64,000 bases of DNA. It comes from Garcia nutans (Eukaryota > Streptophyta > Magnoliopsida > Malpighiales > Euphorbiaceae). The translations under genes were made by a program, and so were the position numbers. How positions within the stretch are numbered: position 1 is the stretch's first letter; each line of letters begins with the position of its first letter. Positions 50,510 through 62,122 of the stretch are shown here, piece after piece. Below the pieces are notes generated by a model that was given only the letters and a program-made list of their open reading frames with translations, had not been told where the DNA came from and made no database searches. The DNA lies in assembly GCA_947685225.1 (NCBI GenBank), contig CANTUV010000010.1, positions 620,001-684,000 on the forward strand, given 5' to 3'.

Positions 50510-50541
<32 letters not shown>
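50510..50541. repeat. (AT)n microsatellite
   Basis: A pure AT run of about 16 units inside the solo LTR. Confidence 0.9.
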
Positions 50542-50544
<3 letters not shown>

Positions 50545-50893
50545 CAATATATCATTGTCATCATCTTATTCCATTAAACATCACTTTCTCTCACTAACTA
50601 TATCATACATATATATATAATCCGTAAAATAAGATCAAGAATAAGGTATTCACTTGAATTATTTGTCAAATCTTGACTATTTCCTTTAATTCCTCTTGAA
50701 TCTTTTGTAAAATTGATATGTAGTATAAAAAGTTCACTCTTCCCACTCTCTCTCTATCTCACGTTGAAGAAGAAAAAACACTTGTCTCTTCTTTTCTCAT
50801 CCTTATCTTTATATAAATAAAATATTATAAACAATTTCTACCTAAAATTGTCCACTACTCATCTTCTTCCTTCTTTTGACTTTGTGCTTCTCC

Positions 50894-50894
<1 letters not shown>

Positions 50895-50971
<77 letters not shown>
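50895..50971. repeat. (TTA)n microsatellite, about 25 units
   Basis: An uninterrupted TTA/ATT run near the right end of the solo LTR. It must be younger than the LTR insertion. Confidence 0.95.
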
Positions 50972-50973
<2 letters not shown>

Positions 50974-51199
50974 AATTAACTTTTTCTACAACCAATTATA
51001 TCTCATGTATATGTGGTGTATATGTTGAATATATGTATATGTCTTATATATGTCATGTTTAATTTAAATATATATAACATACACATATATATTACATCTA
51101 TCATATATATTCATCTTATATTTTCTCTATCCATCATAACTATTTACTCTCTTATATTTACTATTCTAAAATACATTAAAATTGGGGTGTTACTTAAAT

Positions 51200-53643
51200 T
51201 TCTTTAAAAAAATTAAAAAAAAAGCTTTTTACAAAAATAAACTAAAAATAAAAATCAATTTCAAATTTACAACGCTTAAATAAAAATTTCAATTATATGG
51301 AAATCAATTTTCCAATTTGCAAAATTACGGGAAAAAAGTACTGCTTTTTCATTTTTGTTTTTTTGATGAGTTTGCTTTTGTTAATTGGCATAACAGGGAC
51401 AGTGAGAAAACATGACTAATTGACTCCTTTTTTATTATTTTTCAATTCTATTTTTACATGTTAGCTTTAATGATCTGACCAATTAACCGAAGTACATTTT
51501 TTTATGTTATTATTACTATACACTCCTTTATAAAAAAATATTTTTTTGTAAATTTTTTATTAAGTTTTCTCCAAAATCAAGATAATATTTTAAATTGAAT
51601 AATTACATTAATATTTTAATTTTAATTTATAAATTCATTTTTATATATAACTAAAATAGTAAAATAGACAATGATTTTTAATTCAATACTACATTTCATT
51701 TATTTAAAGACTAAAATGAACCAATTTATTTTCTTTTAAATACATTTAATACTTTTCTTCTTAAATTTTTATTAGAAAAGTAAAAATATATTAATATTTT
51801 AAAGGATAGAAAGAGAAAAATCGGATTTCTATATATTTTTAGTCTATAAGAGTTCATAAATTTTAATATAATATAAAAGTATCTTGCCTAAAGAAATGTA
51901 GCATTATATAAATTTATAAGATTAAAAAAAAAGATTGAAGATATACTAAATAAAAGTCTATATGTAGGTATATATAAATATATGATTCATATACCTATAT
52001 AAAAGTCTCCTTAAATAATTAAAGTTACATGTATAAAGAATATATGTAGGTATATGTAAATATATCATTCATATATCATTCATATACCTATATGAAATTC
52101 TCCTTGAATCATTAAAGTTATAGGTGTGAAGATTATATGTAGGTATATGAATGTATATGATTCATATACCTTTATATACTTTCATATACCTATTACTAAT
52201 AACTACTCTATTAGAATATTTAAAATCACTTCTATAAGAATGTACTTGAACAAACAGAAATATAACATTATATACATTCAAAAGATTGACAAAAAAGATT
52301 GAAAATATACTAAATGAAAGTCTATATATAGGTATATGTAAGTATATGATTCATATACTTTCATATACTTATATAAAAACTTCCTTAAATCATTAAAGTT
52401 ACAGGTATAAAGAATATATGTATGTACATGTAAATATATGATTCATATACCTTCATATATCTATATAAAAGCCTCCTTAAGTCATTAAAATTACAAGTAT
52501 GAAGACTATATGTAGTTATTTGAAGGTATATGATTTATATATCTATATTTGTAGAAAAAAATAATACTATAAAATTATTATTTATTATCATATATAAATA
52601 TTTCTTATATATATATATCACATTATAACTACATAAAATTATTGGCTTAAAAAAATAAATGACTTCAATTTTAATAATTGCAATTAAATAAATAAAATTA
52701 AAATTTTTACTGAAATATAATTTTTTTGTTTTCATTTTCTTTTATTTTTATTTTTTAAAAAGGTATTATCTAAAATAATTATTATTTCATTTAAAATAAT
52801 TAATATCAATTAGTGTTAATAATATATTTAATAGAAAAAACATAATATATATAATATAAATATAAAAGATAAAAATAAAAAAGAGTAATTATGAAAGAAT
52901 CTTTGTATTTAAAATAAAAAAAAGGCAAGTGATAGATAGATGTCAACAAAATATACATGATCCTACAATTTGCCATATATTAAGGGTATGGCTATGCAAG
53001 AGTTAAAAGAGAGACATTTAAACGAACGCAAAAATAATAACGGAATAAAAGACTGTATTTTTGTAAACACAAAACTTTAAAAAAGTTTAAAAAATTAAAA
53101 ATGAAAAAAATTAAAGATAGTAAAAATAAAAATAAAATTTAAAAGGAAGTATATAATGAACTTTCCTCAAAAAAAATCAAGCGGCCCAGGCCCAAAGGTA
53201 CTATAGGAGTTTATATTTTAAAGTTGTTAAACTTTAAAGTATAAGCTCCAACTTCTTGTTGTCTTCTTCAGTGTTATGGTCGGGAACGGAGCCAAAGGAT
53301 GCATATTTCAGTTTTTTTTTTGTTAAATTATGTATAAGTTATAAATTGTTATAAAATAAATCTTAATTTTTTTTATTTGAATAATTTTTAGTTTGTAAAT
53401 TGTGCTGTGAGCTTCTGATGTTGAGTTGATTCAGGTTTTTTTGTTTTAAATTAATATATAAGTTATAAATGTTTATAAAATAAATAAATAATATTTTTTA
53501 TTTGAATAATTTTTAATTTTTGAATTTTGTTGTGAATCTTGTGATGTTAACTGTAATTCATTATTTATTAACTTGTGTATTTATTATTTATTAAATTAAG
53601 AGCTGGAAAGATTATTATTTATTTATTTATGATTTATTAATGA
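51200..53643. other. AT-rich region with nested tandem repeats
   Basis: No gene is seen. The stretch contains the repeat block at 51890-52550 and otherwise degraded AT-rich sequence. Confidence 0.5.
51890..52550. repeat. two-level tandem repeat, about 110-bp and 363-bp periods
   Basis: A unit with ATATGTAGGTATATGxAAxT, ATATGATTCATATACC and CTCCTTxAATxATTAAAGTTA recurs about five times at roughly 110-120 bp spacing. On top of this, the leader AGAAATGTAGCATTATATA at 51893 recurs as AGAAATATAACATTATATA at 52256, so a larger block of about 363 bp was also duplicated. Confidence 0.75.
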
Positions 53644-53648
53644 TAATT

Positions 53649-53849
53649 TGTAAAGGTTGTGGGGTAATCCCACGTTGATTAAAAATAAAAGAATTGAAAA
53701 GCTTATAATAAGGAGGAGGATCCCTACAAATTGGCTTAAGTCAATTTGATTATAAGGTGAGTCCAACTTATTATAAGCCCAATTAATAATAAATGAATAT
53801 GACTAATTGATGAATTGACTAATGACTCTTAGGGCCCAGATTCTCAACA
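53649..53849 (+). repeat. 5' LTR of the TRIM
   Basis: 201 bp, TG...CA ends, with the primer-binding site starting at the next base. Confidence 0.93.
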
Positions 53850-53861
53850 TAGTATCAGAGC
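53850..53861 (+). promoter_or_regulatory. primer-binding site of the TRIM
   Basis: TAGTATCAGAGC matches the complement of the 3' end of plant initiator tRNA-Met at 11 of 12 bases. Confidence 0.85.
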
Positions 53862-53975
53862 CTGTCGAGCTGGGATCTGAGCCCGAAATATGAGGGTCGA
53901 ATTACTGTACCCGGACGGACCCGGGTTGGGCCTTCGATACTTGTCAAGTGGCCGAATTGCCACTTGAGGGGGGAG

Positions 53976-54176
53976 TGTAAAGGTTGTGGGGTAATCCCAC
54001 ATTGATTAAAAATAAAAGAATTGAAAGGCTTATAATAAGGAGGGGAATTCCTACAAATTGGCTTAAGTCAATTTGATTATAATGTGAGCCAAATTTATTA
54101 TAAGCCCAATTAATAATAAATGAATATGACTAATTGATGAATTAACTAATGGCTCCTAAGGCCCAGATTCTCAACA
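53976..54176 (+). repeat. 3' LTR of the TRIM
   Basis: 201 bp, preceded by a purine tract and followed by the target duplication TAATT. Confidence 0.93.
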
Positions 54177-54181
54177 TAATT

Positions 54182-56939
54182 AAATTGTGACTGGTTGTGA
54201 TTTATTAAACTGTAAATTGTTTAAAAAAAAAACTGTAAATTGTTTATCAAAATTATTATTTGTGCATTGATCATTTACGGTTGGTATTAATTTAAGACTT
54301 TAATTTTTTACTGCTGTTTTTCTTTTATTGAAAAAAAGATCCTTCCAATTTTAATTTCTAGTTCCGCCATTAATTATATATAAAGGTTGAAATCAATTTA
54401 ATTACGGGAGATAGAGAGCGATTAAATTTTTTCTTAGATACATGTGAGATATTTATAATTTCTACTATAAATAAGATAATTTATTTCCTTTGCCAATTTA
54501 ATTTTATGTCTTGATATATTATTTTATTTAGATTTTTTAGATGGTATTCATGTTATATTATCATGATATGTCATTAAAATTTTATTTACTTTTGTATTAG
54601 GACTAATTTTTAACCATGGAAATCATATTGATATATTTAAATTAGCATTATATAATATTTATATATATTTTAATGCAATTGCAAGAAATCCTTTAAATTA
54701 TTAATTTAATTGGACTTCTCAATAATTAAATGATTTAATTTATCAAATTAATCAACATTCAATTTAAAAGTAACTCGTCATCTTTAATCATTAAATAAGA
54801 CATACGATAGGCCAAAATTGGCTTGGAATTGAAAATGCCCTAATACAGTAAGAGGCCATGTATTATAATTATATTACACAAGCTATATTTCAAGCTGCCA
54901 GATATTAATATTATCATATGAATAATGAGAAAAATAAATAATAATACATATTCAATATGATAGTAATATGTATAGAACATATAAAAAATATAAATGTCTA
55001 TTGATATGCAAAATATATAAAATATATAGCAATATATATTTGTTTACATACCAAAAATATAATAGTAACACATTTAAAAATATATATTTAAAATTCATAA
55101 ATGAAACATTAAACCAAAAGTGCAAAAATTAAAAAAAAACAACAATTTATTTGAAAAAAAGTAAAACAAAAGTGGTTTTAATTAAAATTAAATTGTATTT
55201 TACCTTTGAGATAACATATACACAATATGGTTTATGCACTTAGCAAAAATAATATCCAATATTAAAAAATAAATAATTAAATATGTAATTTGTTCTTAAT
55301 TTCTCAATGTTATCTTTATTATTAAATCAAAGTGTTATTAATATTTATGACAAAAAAAGTGTTATTAATATATATTTAATAAATTAAAGCTTGTAAATTA
55401 TTAAATAATTTTAATATTGATATTTATCTGTACTAATAAAAAAATTGAAACTTGAAATTCATGTTATTTATCAATTATATTTTAATTTTCAAAAACATCA
55501 TCTTATAAAACATATATTTTTTTCAAGCATTAAGAATAAAAAATTTATCATTAAACAAATCATAATAGTTATTTCCAAATAAATTGAAATTATTGTTGAG
55601 TTCAAATATAGAGTTTCACTTAAAAATGGATAAAAAAATCTATTGAAATTATAATTGAATAATATAAAATTTTAAATTTAAATATAATTAATAACATAAT
55701 TATTTTAAATTATTTTGAGGATAATTAAATTTATATTATCAGTTTAAAAATTAAAATAAAATAATAAAAAAGATGGAAATTGTCCTAGAAAATATAACAC
55801 ATAAATTTTTTTAAAAGTTATAATAAAAAATATAAAATTATTTGAGAAATAAAATTATAAAAGAAAAGCAAAATCATAAAAGAGGAAATTAAAAAGAAGG
55901 AAAAGAAAACGAAGAGGATAATTATAGTTATAGTTTGTCCACATCGCGTGTGGCTATTTGTTAATGGCTTTTAAGGTTTTACAAAGGAACAAAAAAAAAA
56001 AGCAAAAGGAACTACAAAGAAAAAAGAAAATTAGGGATAAAATAGAAAATAAAAAATTGACCTTTGATTTTTTTTTTTGAAAATTCACTATTTATTTTGG
56101 CGCCTGTTTTAGTGTGTACAAGCTATTATCCTAAACCGCATTGCATTGCAGTCTAAAAAATTTATATTATTTTAAGTTAAAAAATAATTTATATACTAAT
56201 ATAATTAATATATAAAAAATTTATATTATTTTAAGTTAAAGAATAATTTCTATGCTTATATAATTAACATCTAAAAGAATAATTTTTTACTTCTAAATAT
56301 ATAACCTTTAAAAGCTACGACTTTCAAATTTTTTTTTTATTTTTTAATAAATTTTATGAGTCATAATTTTTAAAATAGTAATTTTTAATTTTTATTTATT
56401 TAATTTTTAAAATTACAATATAAATTTAATTATATTAAAAATAAACATATTTTTAACTATAATTAGATTTAAAATTGTATATTATCGATGATTATTTTTA
56501 ATAGACCTTTTTATATGATTAAATACATTTCTGCAGTACCAACTTAATTCTAAATTTAATGTTCAAAATAAAAATTTAGTTTTAATTTTAATATATTTAT
56601 TTATTCTTCCGCTATTTTTATATTGTTTTACTAATATTATTTTTAGATATATTTATAATTTTATTTATAATTTTTCTTTCTCTTCAAAAAAATTAAATTA
56701 ATAATTTTTCATTTATTTTTTTTAAATAACTACTTTTGATCATTTTTTAAAATTTTCTTTTTAATCAAAGTAATTGATTTAAAAATTAATATTTTGACTC
56801 TTTTTTGTTATAAATTCTTGAATCCATTTAAATATATATATAAATTGAGTAGAAAGAAAAATTATAAAATTAGAAATTTAGTTTAAAATAATAAGTGTAA
56901 AGAAAAATATAAAAATGGCAGAAATCATTTAAATTACAG
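54182..56939. other. AT-rich intergenic region, no gene seen
   Basis: I find no convincing open frame and no element with both ends. The composition is among the most AT-rich of the window. Confidence 0.5.
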
Positions 56940-57800
56940 AATTGAATTGCTTCTCTGAAACCATCTAGCATCCATTGAGGTTGTTTTTCGCTACCCCTCT
57001 TTGCTGACCTTTTGATTAAATCATTAAAATCTCTAATATAGTACCATGGGAGAGAAGACTTGTCTTTGAGTGATTTTAGGAGATCTCATGAGTCTTTTCT
57101 TCTTAATCTTTTAGGTAGGCCATAAAAGCTTGTTAATCTCTAGCCTCATTGATGCTCTAATTGAACTTCCATGTATATGTGATTGTTTGAGAAGCTTATT
57201 AGTTTGGTAAAACCCTTCTCTTTCCATAATAGTGCCAGTCCTCCACTCAAGCCCATTCTGTCCACTTTAAAGACCCCATCAAAGCCTAACTTCCGTCTTA
57301 CTCAATCAACTTTATTTCTCTTTTATTTTGGTCTTTAATCCCTGGACTTTATCAACCAGGATTCTAACTCTACATGGGTCACCATCCCATAATAATTTCA
57401 ACTTAGGGTACTAATAATTCTTAATAGGCCTGGACCCTAGGACCCACTATGTCTTTTGGCAAGCCAGAGACACCTTCCATAGTTACTTCACCTAGGGTTT
57501 CGTGAGGGTTATTAAGATCCCCCAATTCTAGCATTCTTCTCCTTTTCGGATCTGCAATGCTGACACCTTCCTTTTTCAGCCTTAGTAAATCTTCAACTGA
57601 ATCTTAGTCAGGATCATTCTTGTTAGTGGTAGCTGACTTACTTGATTTGGGAGGATTATTGACTGTCCTTAAATCAAGACATTGATTTCTCCACTGATTG
57701 GAAGCACTAGCCACTGATCTAGCAATTTGATTAGCCGTTTCCATATTTGGATTGTCGTCTTCCATTTCAGTCACTCCATACTTCATCCCTTTCGGTGATC
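56940..57800 (-). mobile_element. L1-type LINE remnant (ORF1 end and AP endonuclease)
   Basis: On the minus strand the sequence runs from a probable ORF1 C-terminus (ADPKRRRMLELGD, then VGPRVQAY before a stop, 57420-57575) into the 5' part of ORF2. Its WNCRG-like start is decayed. GLSGGLALLWKEKGF (about 57260), FYGLPKRLRRK and WYYIRDFND (57016-57048) match the apurinic endonuclease of plant LINEs, where GGLALLW, FYGxP and GDFNE are conserved. The Gly of GDFN is changed to Arg, and there are stops and frameshifts. The RT domain is not present next to it. A 60-codon frame at 57604-57786 may be part of ORF1. Confidence 0.7.
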
Positions 57801-57999
57801 AAAGCCACTTATCACCTTTGGTGTAGTTTTGTTTTTTCAAGGATGCTCGCAGCTAGCTGCCATTTCAAAAGAATCTCGTTTGTCAAAACGACTTTCATAG
57901 AACTTCTCTGCATACCACATTAGAAGTAAAACTGTGGAAGTAGTTCATACTTGTAGTGGCCATGAGAATGAAATGGGCAAAACAAGATCTACAATGGAA

Positions 58000-59306
58000 A
58001 AACTTGCACTAAGGAGAGGCAAGACAGAGAAATTAACTCATCATGAAGATGAGATTTTGTGAATTGGACATAGATACTAATAAATATATCAAATATATTT
58101 TGATATAGAAATAAAAAAATATAAATAATATCAAATAGCAATGAAAACAACTAGTTTTAGAATATTGATCCATTTTAAAACTTTTATGAGTAGAATAATT
58201 CATCTTTAAGTATAAATTTTCAATTATTTTTAATAGTCAATATTTTTAATATATCTAATGCAATAATTTTTTTGTCAGTATTTTCAGTATAATTTTGTTT
58301 AAAAATGTTAATGCTGCCACGTAGATGCGGGATCATGTTATTCTTAGGAGATGAGGAGCACCGGATTCCATATGCCACAATTAACAACCTCACTGTTTGT
58401 AAACTCTGAAACGACACTCCGTAAACAAAAACGAGAGTTAAGAAGTTTTGGTGTTGCAAAATCAACAGACATTAATCTAAGCTTACATAAAAGAAATATG
58501 TATGGCTGCACGCAAAATTGAAGATAGATTTTCCTATTATAATATATGATTTGATATTTTCACACTTATCTATAAAACAAATGGTTCATTTTTAATCACC
58601 TCATCTAACTTTTTTTTTTTGAAAATTATATTATTAAATCAACTCAATATCAGACTGGATGGTTTCACCAGTTAATTTTTTTTTTTCAAATACAAAGTAG
58701 TAGAAAATTTTGTGGAAAATTTTTCGCTAATTAAATAATTTTAAATTTACATGAAATCATCTTATTATTATTTCTATGTTATCACATTTTTATGTAGTAA
58801 TTAAAATTTATATACATTAATGAATATGAAATCTTTATTTTATCTCGAGGCAGTCCATATTTTTTATATCACTATTAAAAATTACATAAATATATTATTT
58901 AAATTTATAATTAATAATGATTTACTTATATTAAAATATGTTTAAAATATAAAGTAAATACGAATTATTAAGATCTGCATAAAACAATAGTTCGAGACTA
59001 TATATATGGATTTCTTTTTTTCACATTGATGCATTTATATAATTAAACTTGAAATAATATGTGCCAAAACTTCAAATTACCATCTATATAATTATGTGCA
59101 AACATTTTCGAAGGGGGAGAGGTGATGATGAAATCTCTTTTTAAGATTTTACACCCTTATTTTTATTTTAAATACTAAATTTTGAACATATATATATATA
59201 TAACTAATATTTTTTGAATCTTAGATTTAAGTATATTATTTATTAAGTTCAAATATAGAAATACTTTAGTAATTTGAGAATTTTAATATGTAAATATATT
59301 ATTCCG
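58000..59306. other. AT-rich spacer, no gene seen
   Basis: A less AT-rich patch at about 58310-58470 carries an 81-codon minus-strand frame with no recognisable domain. Otherwise nothing is seen. Confidence 0.45.
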
Positions 59307-59646
59307 TCCATTCCACTTTAATTACCATGTAAATTTTTTTTTCTATTTCAATTGTCAATTTTATAAATTTTAGATAGTATTAATTATAAAGTTTTAAATT
59401 TATTCTAATGATATATGAGTCCATTCCACTTTAATTACTATGTAAATTTTTTTTTTCTATTTCAATTGTCAGTTTTATAAATTTTAGATACTATTAATTA
59501 TAAAGTTTTAAATTTATTCTAATGATATATGAGTCCATTCCACTTTAATTACTATGTAAATTTTTTTTTTCTATTTCAATTGTCAGTTTTATAAATTTTA
59601 GATATTATTAATTATAAAGTTTTAAATTTATTCTAATGAGATATGA
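59307..59646. repeat. 113-bp tandem repeat, three copies
   Basis: Units start at 59307, 59420 and 59534 with TCCATTCCACTTTAATTAC and end TTATTCTAATGATATATGAG. Copies 2 and 3 are nearly identical, and copy 1 differs a little more, so the last duplication is the youngest. The TTCCACTTTAATTAC start looks like the end of a Stowaway element. Confidence 0.9.
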
Positions 59647-59650
59647 CTAG

Positions 59651-59897
59651 TACTCCCACAGTTTTAATTTAAATACCATTTTAAAATTTTAAATATTAAA
59701 TATTAGCAATATCAAGATAAATTTTTAATATTATTGATAAATTTTGAGCATTGTTTACTAATTTCTCTTATATATTTAATATTGTTATTAATGAGTGAAA
59801 AGTTAAATGAGTATAAATATTGAAGAGATAAATTATTAATTAAAAATAATTTTATTCACTCTTTTAAAATGATATTTAAATTAAAACAGAGAGAGTG
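59651..59897. mobile_element. Stowaway-like MITE
   Basis: The element proper is about 59653-59895 (243 bp). The left end CTCCCACAGTTTTAATTTAA and the reverse complement of the right end CTCTCTCTGTTTTAATTTAA match at most positions and extend for about 34 bp. TA lies on the left and TG on the right, so one target base has changed. It directly follows the 113-bp tandem array. Confidence 0.75.
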
Positions 59898-60635
59898 GTT
59901 AATAAGGAGAGAATAAATGAAATAATAATTAAGTAAAATACTATAAATTTTTTGTAAAATTTATAATCATTAATAATTATTTTTTAAAATGACAATTTAA
60001 TAAGTCATTTGGTGGATTATTAGAAAAACTAATTATTGGAAATATATTTTACAGATATATATTACTGAAATTATATTTTACTGAAAAAAATTATATTACC
60101 ATATTTGAAAAGTATAATAAAATACTGAGAAAGTTGATTGAAAAAAAATATTAACTTATTTGGTTACAATTTAACTTTATTAAAAAAATTTGAGTAATAA
60201 TCAAGCTATCTTTATAATATTTATTTTATTTTATTATATTATATTTTAAAGTAGAAGTATAATTATTTTTTGACATGTGATTCTATAATATCATTTTTCA
60301 GTAAAATAATTTTTTTACTCTCCTAAATAAAATATTTTATCAACTCAATGATAAAATTTAATAGGTTCAATATTTTATTTTATATGAATTACGAATAAAC
60401 ATAATATTTTTATCAAATAAAATTATTTTATCAACTTTCTCAAAACTATGATTCAATTAAACTTTGTGAAACGAATCAAGTATATTATATCATTATAAAC
60501 AAAAAAAATATTAAAATAATAGAGTTAATGAGCACATCAGATCAAAAGCTTGGATTTTGGATCATTAATCATGTTATAAATATAGCAAGTGATGAGGTTG
60601 GCTAAAACTCAGGTCCTGGGACAATCCTAACTGGA
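59898..60635. other. AT-rich spacer, no gene seen
   Basis: Nothing recognisable was found between the Stowaway-like element and the Mutator-like element. Confidence 0.45.
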
Positions 60636-62122
60636 TTTTCGTTAGGCTAAAATAAGAAGAAAAAAAAACCTGAACTTTAACTATTTTTTCACTTTTATCA
60701 TAAATTTTTAATTTTGACAAATCAGATAATAAATTTATTTTTTTTAATTCTATCAAATTACCTGTTGAATACTGTGCAACTTGATAAAATACTGATACGT
60801 TAGTTATTTCCTAATATTTTATTTCAAAAAATAATGAATAAGCGTTTTTTTTTAATCGAAACTTGCTGATTTCTATATTACTTTAATTAAAACTCACTAA
60901 TTTCTTTAGATTTGTTGGTTATCTCCGTCTTTCATTTATTGCTGAATTCTTTTGATTTCAACTTTACCTTAGTCTTGTCATTCTCTCTAATTTCTTAAAT
61001 TACCTCAAAAAACTCTTCGCTCATTTAATCTTCATCATCACTTGTAATATTCTGGTCTACTTCTACCGATTTAAATAGCCTAAATCCAGGAACTTTGCTT
61101 TTACTTTGATTTGCAGCCACAATATTAGCAATTTTAGTGCTTTCATGGTGCAAATTATGCTAGAACTTCAAGGAAATTGACGAATTCGCAGTCGATATCC
61201 CTTATGAACTGAAAATGAAGGAGAAATTTTAGTTAGGAAAGTATATGCACAAGCAAAGGCTATTTCTTCAAATAGTAGTAAAATTCTCTGATTAGCTATT
61301 GAGAAATTGAGGAACTTATACCAAACCTATCAATTGGGTAACCATTTTCCTATTATTTATGGGTAACACAAATTTAGGATTTGCAGCTAAGTTATCAAAC
61401 AGAGGCAAGAATCAATATATAAGCTCGAGAATAGCTGGTTAGATTTATAGCACTGGCGATCATTCAACTTTTGTAACACAGAAAAAAGTAGAGTTCGTGA
61501 CTTGTGAGGGACATAGACAAGAGAACCCTCTAAAAAAATGAATGGGCTTTAGTATACCAACAGAGTGAAAACTCCTCAATATGGAAGGTAGAAGAAGAAG
61601 ATATACGTTGAGAAGAAGTGGGCAATGGTTGATTGTGATTGTGATTATTGAGATGATTTTTTTTCCTCTCATTTTGGTCTATTAACGTCTGCCGATCGAG
61701 ATTTTCATCAATCTCAGTCCATTTTTTTGGGTAATTTGAGAAATGAATTTTGATTTGGGTAATGTAATGACTGTGAATTTGAATATGGAAGTGAAAGTGG
61801 TAAATAGGAGGGAAAGACTAGAGAAGAAGTATCGAGGATGGTTGAATCTCTGTCAATTTTTTTTATGGGTAAATGGCAATGAATAAGCCTTATTTTCAAG
61901 CTTTGAGAAAGTAATGGCCGTTGATTAATTTTTTTTGTATAAAATTTTAGAAAATAATTGACACGTCAGCATTTTGTTAAGTTACATAATCTTCACCGGT
62001 AATATAATAGAGTAGAAAAAAATAAGTTTATTACCTAAATTTTGTTAAAATTAAAAAATTGTGATATGGTTGAGAAAAAAAATAAAGTTTAAGTATTTTT
62101 TTATATTTTAGCCTTTTCATTA
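60636..62122. mobile_element. non-autonomous Mutator-like element (MULE) with about 190-bp TIRs
   Basis: The element proper is 60645-62113 (1469 bp). Both ends start GGCTAAAATA and stay alignable for about 190 bp, with shared blocks such as TTTTTAATTTT and a conserved order throughout. The flanks TTTTCGTTA (60636-60644) and TTTTCATTA (62114-62122) form a 9-bp target duplication with one mismatch, the size made by Mutator transposases. The interior, about 1.08 kb, is less AT-rich and encodes no transposase. Minus-strand frames of 70 and 61 codons are present without recognisable domains. The interior may include captured host sequence (Pack-MULE), but I cannot name a source gene. The TIRs are diverged, so the insertion is old. 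Confidence 0.75.

Larger units (their letters stand above)
47981..51199 (-). mobile_element. 3.2-kb solo LTR, Ty3/gypsy type, 5-bp TSD
   Basis: The LTR proper is 47986-51194. It starts TGTAACATC and ends GGGGTGTTACT, flanked by TAAAT on both sides (47981-47985 and 51195-51199); the expected terminal CA has become CT. Tips of the TGTAACACCCC type are common in plant Ty3/gypsy LTRs, and the GGGGTGTTAC end on the right suggests minus-strand orientation. Internal features fit. On the minus strand TACCACTAAGCTTTCGAGCT and GCGCAGGTGAG resemble the R/U5 region of Tekay-type LTRs, and the ACxCGCCCATGTCA motifs are repeated. No gag or pol is present. The open frames inside are short and not convincing. 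Unequal recombination between two LTRs is the usual origin. Confidence 0.7.
53644..54181 (+). mobile_element. complete TRIM retrotransposon with 5-bp TSD
   Basis: A terminal-repeat retrotransposon in miniature. Two 201-bp LTRs (53649-53849 and 53976-54176) start TGTAAAGGTTGTGGGG and end ATTCTCAACA. They enclose 126 bp of non-coding DNA. Directly after the left LTR comes TAGTATCAGAGC, one mismatch from the primer-binding site for initiator tRNA-Met (TGGTATCAGAGC). Directly before the right LTR lies the polypurine tract GAGGGGGGAG. TAATT flanks both sides (53644-53648, 54177-54181). By eye the LTRs differ at about 13 of 201 sites, mostly transitions, so the insertion is not very young. It encodes no protein and must use enzymes of another LTR element. 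Confidence 0.95.
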
